Shown here one piece after another: positions 1-5,345 of a DNA stretch of 5,680 bases. The stretch's first letter is position 1, and the number at the start of each line of letters is the position of its first letter. The translations under genes and the position numbers were made by a program. This DNA comes from Rhodospirillales bacterium. GTDB taxonomy: Bacteria; Pseudomonadota; Alphaproteobacteria; Rhodospirillales; Defluviicoccaceae. The notes below the pieces were generated by a model. The model worked only from the letters and a program-made list of their open reading frames with translations, was not told the origin of the DNA and made no database searches. The stretch lies in contig JAUXFS010000153.1 of the NCBI GenBank assembly GCA_030622775.1, positions 1 to 5,680 of the forward strand. Reading direction: 5' to 3'.

Positions 1-23
1 ATGCCCAGTCGCCGCTCACTCAT
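1..23 (-). CDS. N-terminus of a third operon gene, cut by the window edge
   Basis: An ATG at position 23 on the minus strand opens a frame that runs off the window and reads MSERRLG before the edge. It is preceded by a very good ribosome binding site seven bases upstream and lies 34 bases beyond the stop of the aldolase gene, so it is almost certainly the next gene of the same operon. Seven residues cannot identify a family. A short polar start followed by a Leu-Gly step is compatible with the first strand of a Rossmann-fold dehydrogenase. From general knowledge, epimerase and DHDPS-like pairs of this kind are often followed by a Gfo/Idh/MocA oxidoreductase. That assignment is inference only; the existence of a gene start here is well supported. 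Confidence 0.7.
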
Positions 24-29
24 CGCAAG

Positions 30-37
30 TCCTCCTT
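30..37 (-). promoter_or_regulatory. Strong Shine-Dalgarno site of the third operon gene
   Basis: On the minus strand, AAGGAGGA lies seven bases before the ATG at 23. It is the best Shine-Dalgarno match in the window and fixes the start of the truncated gene. It suggests that this gene is translated more efficiently than the two genes upstream of it, whose start sites have only weak matches. Confidence 0.7.
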
Positions 38-57
38 CGTTCCTGTTTGCGACTTGA

Positions 58-1119
58 TCACGCAAGCCACCTGGAGAGATTGGCGCGGACGAAATCGTCG
101 TCGTTGAGCTCGGGCCAATCGGCATAGACGCGATCGATCTCCGCGCTTTGCCCCGGGCTCAGGGTCTCGTCGGGATCCAGACACCAGATCCCTTCCAGCA
201 GTCCCTGCCGACGGAGAACCTCGTGGCACCCGGCGATGCAGCCGCGAAATTCGTTGGCGGCGTCGAAAAAAGCCGCGTTGCAGTCGGTGATCGCCGGGTC
301 TAGGGCGAGAAGATCGAAGTCGAGGCCGCCCTTGTCCACGGTTTGACGAACGCGATCGAGAAGCGCGACGGCGCGACGGGTCCACACGCTCCAGTGTCCG
401 AGAAGCCCACCCTTGATGCGGACGGTCACCGGCGCGCCATCCCGTTTCAGCACAAACGGGATCAGCAGATCGAGGAGGATGTGGTCGTCGTTGCCGGTGT
501 AGAGGCTCACTCGCTCCTCCGCGCCCGCCGCGATCACCCCTCGAACGACGTCCAGGGTGCGATAGCGATCGAAGGGCGCGATCTTGATGGCGATCACGTT
601 GTCGATGGCGGCGAACCGGCGCCAGAAGCTCGACGCCAGGACGACGCCGCCGACCGCCGGCTGAAGATAGAAACCGATCAGCGGAATTGCCTCCGCCACC
701 CTTTCACAGTGGGCGATCAGGTCCGCTTCCGAAGCATCGCGCAGGGCGGCGAGACTCAGCAAACCGGCATGATAGCCGTGCGCGACGGCGATGCGGGCCT
801 CGGCCACGGCCTGTCCCGTTCCGCCCGCCAGTCCGGCGATCATCGCCAACGGACGGTCGCTCCATTCGGCGGCCGTTTCGGCGGCGATCGCCAGCACCGG
901 CTCGTACAGCCCGACGTCACGGATCGCGAACTGGGTGGTATGCACCCCGACGGCCAGGCCGCCGGCCCCCGCGTCGATATAGTAGCGACCGAGCGCCCGC
1001 TGACGCCGAACGTCGAGCCTGCGACCGGCGTCGAGCGCGAGGGGATGGGCGGGAATCACGGCTCCCCGGCGCAGCACCGCCCGAACTTCCTCGGGAATAT
1101 CCGATCGATGCAGGCCCAT
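58..1119 (-). CDS. Dihydrodipicolinate synthase / N-acetylneuraminate lyase family aldolase
   Basis: This 353-residue protein belongs to the class I, Schiff-base-forming (beta/alpha)8 aldolase superfamily that includes DapA and NanA. These enzymes add or remove pyruvate-like units from aldehydes or keto acids in the cytoplasm. Lys179 in the AIKIAP context is the expected Schiff-base lysine. Tyr151 in GFYLQP fits the catalytic tyrosine of the YN(V/I)P motif. VGVHTT at 57-62 resembles the GTTGE loop, with T61 and T62 in the right place, but the following Gly-Glu is replaced by Gln-Phe. At 353 residues it is longer than typical DapA (about 290), the excess lying mainly in the C-terminal region. 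These departures argue against lysine biosynthesis and for a catabolic paralogue. It lies 117 bases downstream of the epimerase gene. The ATG at 1119 is the first plausible start; a G-rich tract replaces a normal Shine-Dalgarno. The substrate is unknown. Confidence 0.88.
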   Translation of the reverse strand: MGLHRSDIPEEVRAVLRRGAVIPAHPLALDAGRRLDVRRQRALGRYYIDAGAGGLAVGVHTTQFAIRDVGLYEPVLAIAAETAAEWSDRPLAMIAGLAGGTGQAVAEARIAVAHGYHAGLLSLAALRDASEADLIAHCERVAEAIPLIGFYLQPAVGGVVLASSFWRRFAAIDNVIAIKIAPFDRYRTLDVVRGVIAAGAEERVSLYTGNDDHILLDLLIPFVLKRDGAPVTVRIKGGLLGHWSVWTRRAVALLDRVRQTVDKGGLDFDLLALDPAITDCNAAFFDAANEFRGCIAGCHEVLRRQGLLEGIWCLDPDETLSPGQSAEIDRVYADWPELNDDDFVRANLSRWLA

Positions 1120-1120
1120 G

Positions 1121-1149
1121 CCCCCCTACCCTACCCTTGCCCTTGCCCC
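1121..1149 (-). promoter_or_regulatory. G-quadruplex motif at the aldolase ribosome binding site
   Basis: Read on the minus strand, five G-runs of 4, 3, 3, 3 and 6 bases are separated by loops CAA, CAA, TA and TA. This fully meets the G3+ N1-7 quadruplex rule. The last run ends one base before the ATG at 1119, so the motif occupies the whole Shine-Dalgarno zone in the coding (mRNA-sense) strand. It is built from two short tandem repeats (GGGCAA twice, GGGTA twice), which suggests origin by slippage. If folded in mRNA it would block ribosome access; if unfolded, the G-run may itself serve as a weak ribosome binding site. The motif is seen directly; the regulatory role is inferred. Confidence 0.55.
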
Positions 1150-1162
1150 GGGCGGCAACAAG

Positions 1163-1201
1163 TAACCAGACGGTCAATTCCTCAGCGTAAGAGACCGGTC
1201 A
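1163..1201. promoter_or_regulatory. Two related operator-like elements between epimerase and aldolase genes
   Basis: The 117-base gap holds two similar copies of AGAC(C)GGTCA, at 1168-1176 and 1192-1201, 24 bases apart. The second contains the perfect palindrome GACCGGTC (1193-1200). The first sits in an imperfect dyad with arms TAACC (1163-1167) and GGTCA (1172-1176). GACCGGTC-type cores are common in TetR-family operators, so this could be an internal control point for the aldolase. No convincing -35/-10 pair was found next to it, and no regulator of that family is encoded here. Confidence 0.25.
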
Positions 1202-1236
1202 TTGAGGGGTCAAGCCAAGGCTGCGAGCCCGCGTCG

Positions 1237-2280
1237 TCAGTAGGCGCCGTCGCGGACCTCGAAATGGGTCTCCTTGCCCAACGTCGGCATATCTCGCGCC
1301 ACCCAGTCGGCCACCCAGTCGATCATCCGTTCCAGCGGCGCCGAGGGACGGCCGAACAAGCGGACGGCCTCACCGGTATCGACCAGCCACGCGGCTCCGG
1401 CCTCCTTGCCGACGAACACGGGCGTCCTGCCGAAACGCGCGCCGAAAGCCGATGCCAGGGCGCGGATGCTCACAGTTTCCGGACCGCTGACATTGAGCGG
1501 CGATGTCGGTTGGGTGCAGTGGCGCAACGCGCGCAATGCCTGCGCGTTGGCGTCACCCTGCCAGATCACGTTGACATGGCCCATTGTAAGGTCGATGGCG
1601 TCCCCGGAGATCACCTTGCGAGCCACGTCGTGCAGCACCCCGTAGCGCATGTCGATGGCGTAGCTCAGCCGGATCAGCCGGCCCGGCGTGCCGTGCTTTG
1701 CGGAGAAGTACCGGAACATGTACTCGCGCCCGACACAGGAATTGGCGTAGTCCCCCGGCGGCGGGATAGGCGGTGTGTCTTCGGCGGCGCCGCCACGGCG
1801 AACATCGACGAACGGATAGACGCAGGCGGTGGAGAACCCGATGATCCGCGCGCCGGCGAAGATCTCGGCGACGAGGGCGGGAACGTGAACGTTCATCGCC
1901 CAGGTCAATTCCTCCGATCCGGTCGAGCCGAACTTACGCCCGGCCATGAAAATGACGTTCTCCAGCCTGGGGATATTGGCGAGCGCACCACGATCGAGGA
2001 GATCACAGGCGAGCGTCTCCACCCCCCAGTCCGCCAATTTCTCCCGCACGCCCGGCTCGCTGAAACGAGCGACGCCGACAACGCGTTTTTCGGGAGCCGC
2101 CCGCTTGGCGAGCCCGGCCAGCGTCGGCCCCATCTTGCCGCCAACCCCGAGAACCAGAATGTCTCCATCCACTCGCGCCAGATCGTCGCACAACGCCCGG
2201 TTCGGCTCGGTCATGAACGCTTCCAGCGCCGTCACGTCGGCAAAGCGTTCCGGGAGATCATCGGCGGCGAGACGGCTCAT
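1237..2280 (-). CDS. NAD-dependent epimerase/dehydratase-like protein (extended SDR)
   Basis: This 347-residue protein has a Rossmann fold of the extended short-chain dehydrogenase/reductase type. A leader of about 40 residues precedes the nucleotide-binding motif LGVGGKMG (44-51, GxGGxxG pattern). Asp93 in ACDLLD and the FMAGRKFG segment (111-118) match later NAD-site elements, and FSTACVYP (149-156) matches the usual catalytic Ser/Thr strand. The expected YxxxK pair reads Tyr178-A-N-S-Cys182, so the general-acid lysine is missing and redox chemistry at that site may be altered. The protein probably handles a sugar or hydroxy-acid derivative together with the downstream aldolase. I chose ATG at 2280, which has a weak GGGAAA ribosome site. 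A TTG three codons upstream (2289) is possible but has no Shine-Dalgarno. It is the first gene of the apparent operon. Confidence 0.85.
   Translation of the reverse strand: MSRLAADDLPERFADVTALEAFMTEPNRALCDDLARVDGDILVLGVGGKMGPTLAGLAKRAAPEKRVVGVARFSEPGVREKLADWGVETLACDLLDRGALANIPRLENVIFMAGRKFGSTGSEELTWAMNVHVPALVAEIFAGARIIGFSTACVYPFVDVRRGGAAEDTPPIPPPGDYANSCVGREYMFRYFSAKHGTPGRLIRLSYAIDMRYGVLHDVARKVISGDAIDLTMGHVNVIWQGDANAQALRALRHCTQPTSPLNVSGPETVSIRALASAFGARFGRTPVFVGKEAGAAWLVDTGEAVRLFGRPSAPLERMIDWVADWVARDMPTLGKETHFEVRDGAY
1298..1321. repeat. Perfect 12-bp tandem duplication inside the epimerase-like gene
   Basis: GCCACCCAGTCG occurs twice in direct succession (1298-1309 and 1310-1321). On the coding strand it gives two copies of Asp-Trp-Val-Ala (residues 321-328) in a predicted C-terminal helix. 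The identity extends to every synonymous position, which suggests a recent in-frame duplication, although helical families can show similar repeats by selection. Confidence 0.6.
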
Positions 2281-2312
2281 TTTTCCCAATCGGTCGGTGG
2301 CGCGGTGGCGGC

Positions 2313-2342
2313 AGTATGCGCCATCGCCACGGCCCGTGCCAA
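2313..2342 (-). promoter_or_regulatory. Candidate sigma70-type promoter of the epimerase-aldolase operon
   Basis: On the minus strand a -35 box TTGGCA (2342-2337, five of six consensus bases) is followed after 18 bases by CATACT (2318-2313, four of six). Transcription would begin near 2306, about 25 bases before the ATG at 2280, a suitable leader length. The -35 box sits in the loop of the dyad at 2327-2355, which would suit repressor or activator control. Confidence 0.4.
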
Positions 2343-2355
2343 CTCGGGCCTGTGG
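2327..2355. promoter_or_regulatory. Inverted repeat around the operon's -35 box
   Basis: Arms CCACGGCCCG (2327-2336) and CGGGCC-T-GTGG (2345-2355) pair over ten bases with one bulged T, enclosing an eight-base loop. There is no T-run after it on either strand, so it is not a standard terminator. It surrounds the putative -35 TTGGCA of the epimerase operon, making a regulator-binding site the more attractive reading. The adjacent LuxR-type protein is the obvious local candidate. Confidence 0.35.
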
Positions 2356-2400
2356 ACAATTGAGATGGCGCCTGCTCTGGGAAGGTATGACCGGAATGGA

Positions 2401-2432
2401 GAAGAAAACGGGGAGGACGCCGATCAGGCGTC
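2401..2432 (-). terminator. Possible terminator after the LuxR-type regulator gene
   Basis: On the minus strand, 60 bases after the regulator stop codon, GACGCC and GGCGTC form a perfect six-base-pair stem with a five-base loop (2416-2432). A pyrimidine-rich tail containing TTTTCTTC follows. The tail begins several bases after the stem (CTCCCCG lies between), so it is weaker than a canonical intrinsic terminator. Confidence 0.35.
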
Positions 2433-2491
2433 AGCGCATCTCTGCTTGTCGGCGGCAAGCCGTGTTCGAGAGATTGTCGGAACCGCGCGGT

Positions 2492-3628
2492 CTAGAAACG
2501 CAGCCCCGCGGGCCCGGTTACCAGCAAGCGAACCAGTTCCGCCTGCCGATCGGTGCCGGTCTTGCCGAACACCTGCTTGAGATGTTTGCGAACCGTCTCG
2601 TAGGCAACCCCAAGGGCCTCGGCAACCTGGTCGAGACGGTACCCTCGCGCCAACAGCGCTACCACCCTCGATTCCGCACGGCTGAGGCCGTAGATCTGGC
2701 ATATCTGCGCCGGATCGATCTCCACCGGCCGGTCCGGGTCGCCAACAAACACGATCGCCACCGGCTTGCCCTCGACTTCGGGCTCGTTTTCCTCGCGCAC
2801 GGGCACGACGAGCACCGACAGCGGCTTCTGTCCCGGCGCACGCGGTACGCTGAACGCGGGAACCTCTTCCGCTCGGTTTTTCCTGTCCCTGCCCCCATCC
2901 CCTGAAATCAGGTCTCGAAACCGCAATTTGCGCCAGCCCCAGTCCACCCAAAGTCCGCCGTCGGCGATGGAAAGCACCTCTCCGGTATCGATGATCTTCC
3001 TGGCCGTCTGGTTGGCGCCGATCACGCCGCCGGTTCCACTCAATAGAATGATCCCCATCGGCATGACGTCCAGCGCCTCCATCGCAATCCTCTGGATGTC
3101 CTGTGCTTTGCGGAATGCCTCGCCGGCCCGGAAACCGCGCTGCATTTTCGGCAGCAAATCATGGAGCAGCGCGATCTCGGTTTCGCCGAACGGCCCGGCG
3201 TCCTCGGAGCGCCCGAAAACGAGGTAGGTGACGACGCTGCCCCGTCTGTCGAGAACGCCGAAAAGATGGTGCAGAAGGTCCTGCGGGGCGAGCCAGTCCC
3301 GATAGTAGTCCGTCGTGACGAGTTCGTTGTCGGGGACGATTTGCTGGCTGGTCCAGACCGCTCCCGGAGACCGGAAGTACTCTTCCTGATGCAACCAGAC
3401 ATCGCGACCGGCGTATCGGCTTTCGTACGACGCCACGTAGTCGGTATCGATGTCGATCAAGTGCTCCAACCGACCCGTGTCGGTCTCGTAGTCGTGAGAC
3501 GCGATCGCACAACTGCGTGCATGAACGGCATCTCCCATCTGCCTCAGGATCGGCGGCCACAACCTCCAATCCATGCTGGCATCATAGAAGCCTGCTACAA
3601 TTCCTAGAAGTGATGTGCCCATTTTCAT
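2492..3628 (-). CDS. LuxR-type HTH transcriptional regulator with N-terminal sensor region
   Basis: This 378-residue cytoplasmic DNA-binding protein ends in a LuxR/GerE helix-turn-helix (about 313-372). It contains LSRAESRVVALLARG, then the helices around DQVAEALGV and YETVRKHLKQVFGKTG, with the usual RQAELVRLL ending. Residues 8-165 resemble the sensor half of alphaproteobacterial LuxR-type proteins (a DASMDWRLWPPIL segment, then DYYRDWL and GPFGETEIALL). A PAS-like stretch follows (about 180-300, with MPMGIILLSGTG and ANQTAR). There is no receiver domain and no recognisable acyl-homoserine-lactone pocket, so the signal is unknown. The gene is monocistronic by layout, with a divergent lipoprotein gene upstream and the epimerase operon downstream in the same direction. 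ATG at 3628 lacks a visible Shine-Dalgarno; Met3 is an alternative. An inverted repeat just upstream suggests autoregulation. Confidence 0.88.
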   Translation of the reverse strand: MKMGTSLLGIVAGFYDASMDWRLWPPILRQMGDAVHARSCAIASHDYETDTGRLEHLIDIDTDYVASYESRYAGRDVWLHQEEYFRSPGAVWTSQQIVPDNELVTTDYYRDWLAPQDLLHHLFGVLDRRGSVVTYLVFGRSEDAGPFGETEIALLHDLLPKMQRGFRAGEAFRKAQDIQRIAMEALDVMPMGIILLSGTGGVIGANQTARKIIDTGEVLSIADGGLWVDWGWRKLRFRDLISGDGGRDRKNRAEEVPAFSVPRAPGQKPLSVLVVPVREENEPEVEGKPVAIVFVGDPDRPVEIDPAQICQIYGLSRAESRVVALLARGYRLDQVAEALGVAYETVRKHLKQVFGKTGTDRQAELVRLLVTGPAGLRF

Positions 3629-3649
3629 AACGCAATCGTTGTGTTTTTA

Positions 3650-3674
3650 TACAAATTTCATCTAAAGATTTGTA
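3650..3674. promoter_or_regulatory. Dyad operator upstream of the LuxR-type gene
   Basis: TACAAAT (3650-3656) and ATTTGTA (3668-3674) are perfect inverted arms separated by 11 bases. The spacer region contains a second, smaller dyad, ATCT-AA-AGAT (3660-3669). The centre lies about 34 bases before the regulator ATG, and the right arm overlaps the candidate -10 of that gene. This is where an autorepressor would bind. It does not resemble the classical lux box in sequence or spacing. Confidence 0.4.
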
Positions 3675-3697
3675 CCGCATGTGGGGGCGTTGTGCAA
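3669..3697 (-). promoter_or_regulatory. Candidate promoter of the LuxR-type gene
   Basis: On the minus strand TTGCAC (3697-3692) and TACAAA (3674-3669) are exactly 17 bases apart, giving a predicted start near 3662 and a leader of about 34 bases. Each box is only a partial consensus match. The position in the AT-rich part of the window and the overlap with the dyad support it. Confidence 0.35.
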
Positions 3698-3715
3698 CTT
3701 AAAAACGTATTTTTT

Positions 3716-3724
3716 TGATATAAA
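3716..3724 (+). promoter_or_regulatory. Candidate extended -10 promoter reading toward the lipoprotein gene
   Basis: TGATATAAA has the TGn extension joined to TATAAA, five of six -10 bases, directly after a run of T. No -35 box was found at a suitable distance, as is tolerated for extended -10 promoters. Transcription from about 3731 would give a leader of roughly 170 bases carrying the hairpins at 3825-3851. Confidence 0.3.
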
Positions 3725-3824
3725 CAACCCAAAGGGAGTATCCATCGATCGGACCGGACCCGCTGGAATGGCAACGAACGACAGAACCCGGGCATCGGCG
3801 TTGCATGAAAGCCGCGGGACGTGA

Positions 3825-3851
3825 GCACGGCAAAAGCCGTCTATGCCGTGC
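3825..3851 (+). promoter_or_regulatory. Two mutually exclusive hairpins in the lipoprotein leader region
   Basis: The left arm GCACGGC (3825-3831) can pair with GCCGTGC (3845-3851), seven pairs with a 13-base loop. Alternatively its last five bases (3827-3831) can pair with GCCGT at 3836-3840 across an AAAA tetraloop. The arrangement is antiterminator-like or operator-like, but no T-run follows. It lies about 50 bases before the lipoprotein start. Confidence 0.3.
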
Positions 3852-3879
3852 GCCAAGATGGTCGAAGCGCCGGCCCATC

Positions 3880-3899
3880 CGTGATAGAATTTTCTCACG
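3880..3899 (+). promoter_or_regulatory. -10-like box within a dyad directly abutting the lipoprotein start codon
   Basis: TAGAAT (3885-3890) matches five of six -10 bases and would place the transcription start at 3897-3900, on or just before the ATG at 3900. It lies within a near-palindrome with perfect outer arms CGTGA and TCACG. No Shine-Dalgarno precedes the ATG, so a leaderless transcript is a reasonable reading. The -35 region (TCGAAG, 3862-3867, 17-base spacer) is poor. Confidence 0.3.
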
Positions 3900-4664
3900 A
3901 TGCCGGATTTTTCGCCGATCTCCCGTTGCCTACGCTTTGGCGTTGGCGCCGCCGCCATTGGAATGGCGGTCGCGTGCGCCTACAAGGAGGGCGCGGACGA
4001 CCCGGCTTCCCGAAAGCTGAACTGGTTCAGCTATCTCAACGCCGACGATGTCAGGGAAGGCTGCGGGCCCGAGGCGCCGACCCGATACAGATTCATCTAT
4101 AACGGTGTCTACTTCGCTCCGGGGAACGAACAGGTGAGAACCTACGACATCGACGCGGCCCCGCACGGTACCGATGGGCATCAGGTCAAGGTTCGGGTGA
4201 TCGGCGCCGTCCACCTCAACAACGTCATCATCGACGATCCGATCGGCACCCTGTTCAACGATCCGCGGGACCTGCTGGCGCCCGGTCGCGGTGTGATCGA
4301 GCATGTCACGGTGGGCGACAGTAACCTCGATGCCCTCGACAGGGCCTTGGCGGCGAGCGGATTTTTCCGGCCGGCGCCGGCCGGTCTTCGTCTTGAGTCC
4401 GAGGATTTCTTCTGGCTGGCGGCGGCCTGTATCCACGGGAAGTTCGTCTACAACGCCTACAAATGGCCATCGGCGGAGTTCGAGAACGCGACGTTCCCGG
4501 ACGTGCTCCTCTCCTGGGATCCCACGGGAATTCCGCTCAATCCGCCAAAGAAACTCACCAACCTGGACGTTTATGGCGAGATGACGCCGCGAGAGGGTGC
4601 CGCCCAGAGTTTTTCGGTAACGGTGGGAGAGAACGGCCTGGTCGGCATCCACACCCTGTTCTAG
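3900..4664 (+). CDS. Probable secreted lipoprotein of unknown function
   Basis: I do not recognise a named family. The 254-residue product starts with a short Arg-containing segment and a hydrophobic stretch (about 11-25, LRFGVGAAAIGMAVA) followed by Cys26. The AVAC context is an acceptable though not ideal lipobox, because the -3 position is Ala, not Leu. The mature part is soluble and rich in aromatic and beta-type segments: NWFSYLNADDVREGCG at 41-56, YRFIYNGVY at 63-71, and an EDFFWLAAACIHGKFVYNAYKWP stretch around 168-190. C55 and C177 could form a disulfide in the periplasm. An in-frame TAG at 3885 makes ATG 3900 the first ATG; there is no Shine-Dalgarno. It is divergent from the LuxR-type regulator and ends 30 bases from the convergent DsbA-family gene. 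Cell-envelope location is inferred. Confidence 0.75.
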   Translation: MPDFSPISRCLRFGVGAAAIGMAVACAYKEGADDPASRKLNWFSYLNADDVREGCGPEAPTRYRFIYNGVYFAPGNEQVRTYDIDAAPHGTDGHQVKVRVIGAVHLNNVIIDDPIGTLFNDPRDLLAPGRGVIEHVTVGDSNLDALDRALAASGFFRPAPAGLRLESEDFFWLAAACIHGKFVYNAYKWPSAEFENATFPDVLLSWDPTGIPLNPPKKLTNLDVYGEMTPREGAAQSFSVTVGENGLVGIHTLF

Positions 4665-4694
4665 GGGTCCGGGTCGGACATCGGGTCCCCGGGC

Positions 4695-5345
4695 TCAGGC
4701 GACGACGGCGGACTCGCGAGCGACATCGAGCATGCGCATCAGGACATCGGGCTCCTGGGCGCCGGAAACCACGAACGTTCTGTTGAACACGAACGAGGGC
4801 ACGCCGTTGATGCCGAGCCTGTGGGCCCGTGCGTTCTCCGCGTAGATCAGCGCCAGTTCGGTATCGCTTGTCAGGTAGGGCCTCAGGGCCTTGATATCGA
4901 GTCCGAGCCCGACGCCGATGCCGATCAACACCGCAACCTCGCCGATGTCGCGGCCGGCGACGAAGTGATTGAAGAACAGGGCCTCGACCGCGGCGTCGGC
5001 CTGGCCGTGGGTCTCGGCGAAACGGATCAGCCGATGGGCGTTCACCGTACTGGGAGTGCGTCTGATACGCTCGAAAGCGAAGTCGATCTCCACCGACTGG
5101 CCGACGTCGGCGATGGCGCCGTACACCCGGCCGACCCTCGCCTCGCTGCCGAATTTGCGCAGCAGGTAGGTGCTGCGATCGATGCCATCGGGGGGAATGT
5201 TCGGATTGAGCAGGAAAGGCCACCACCGCACCGTCGGGGCCAGGTACGGCCGGAACGCCAACGCCCTCTCGAGCCGGCGCTTGCCGATGTAGCACCAGGG
5301 ACATCCGGGGTCGAAGATGACCTCGATCAACACCTCGTCGATCAC
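4695..5345 (-). CDS. DsbA-family thiol oxidoreductase (FrnE-like)
   Basis: This 216-residue thioredoxin-fold protein has the active-site CPWC at residues 15-18 followed by YIGKRRLERAL, the signature of the FrnE / 2-hydroxychromene-2-carboxylate isomerase branch of the DsbA family. The helical insert covers about 50-170, with TVNAHRLIRFA at 100-110. The cis-proline loop GINGVPSFVFN (178-188, Pro183) and the SGAQ motif near 194-197 complete the fold. No signal peptide is visible, so a cytoplasmic disulfide oxidoreductase or isomerase acting on small thiols or proteins is likelier than a periplasmic folding catalyst. The start is GTG at 5345, limited by an in-frame TGA at 5360-5358; a weak GGCGAG lies just upstream. 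A second GTG at 5333 is possible but would shorten the first strand. The length is normal for the family. The substrate is unknown. Confidence 0.88.
   Translation of the reverse strand: MIDEVLIEVIFDPGCPWCYIGKRRLERALAFRPYLAPTVRWWPFLLNPNIPPDGIDRSTYLLRKFGSEARVGRVYGAIADVGQSVEIDFAFERIRRTPSTVNAHRLIRFAETHGQADAAVEALFFNHFVAGRDIGEVAVLIGIGVGLGLDIKALRPYLTSDTELALIYAENARAHRLGINGVPSFVFNRTFVVSGAQEPDVLMRMLDVARESAVVA

Noticed and set aside
2326..2342. Sigma54 promoter suggested by TTGGCAC on the minus strand
   Set aside because: The GG of the -24 element and the GC of the -12 element are 11 bases apart, not 10, and the -12 TTGC is not preserved; a sigma70-type reading fits better.
343..2580. A 745-codon open frame on the plus strand spanning both operon genes
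   Set aside because: It is antisense to two well-supported genes, its translation is low-complexity Arg/Gly/Asp/His-rich with no domain, and it is in a GC-rich genome where such shadows are common.
1946..2905. A 319-codon plus-strand frame over the epimerase start and regulator end
   Set aside because: Ser/Arg/Pro-rich antisense shadow with no recognisable motif, crossing gene boundaries without any start signal.
3700..3718. AAAAACG-TATTTTTTT as an intrinsic terminator
   Set aside because: The short A/T self-complementarity lacks a GC stem and lies in a promoter region; it more likely contributes to AT-rich promoter DNA.
3662..3958. A 98-codon minus-strand frame across the divergent control region
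   Set aside because: It overlaps the lipoprotein start on the opposite strand, would fill the promoter region of the LuxR-type gene, has no ribosome site, and resembles no protein.
3821..4102. A 93-codon plus-strand frame entering the lipoprotein gene in another frame
   Set aside because: The early residues look protein-like, but the frame turns Arg/Trp-rich once inside the lipoprotein gene, whose own frame has stronger GC third positions and an export signal.
4665..4694. Bidirectional terminator between the convergent genes
   Set aside because: The 30-base gap has repeated GGGTC units and only weak self-pairing, with no T-run on either strand; no terminator can be supported.
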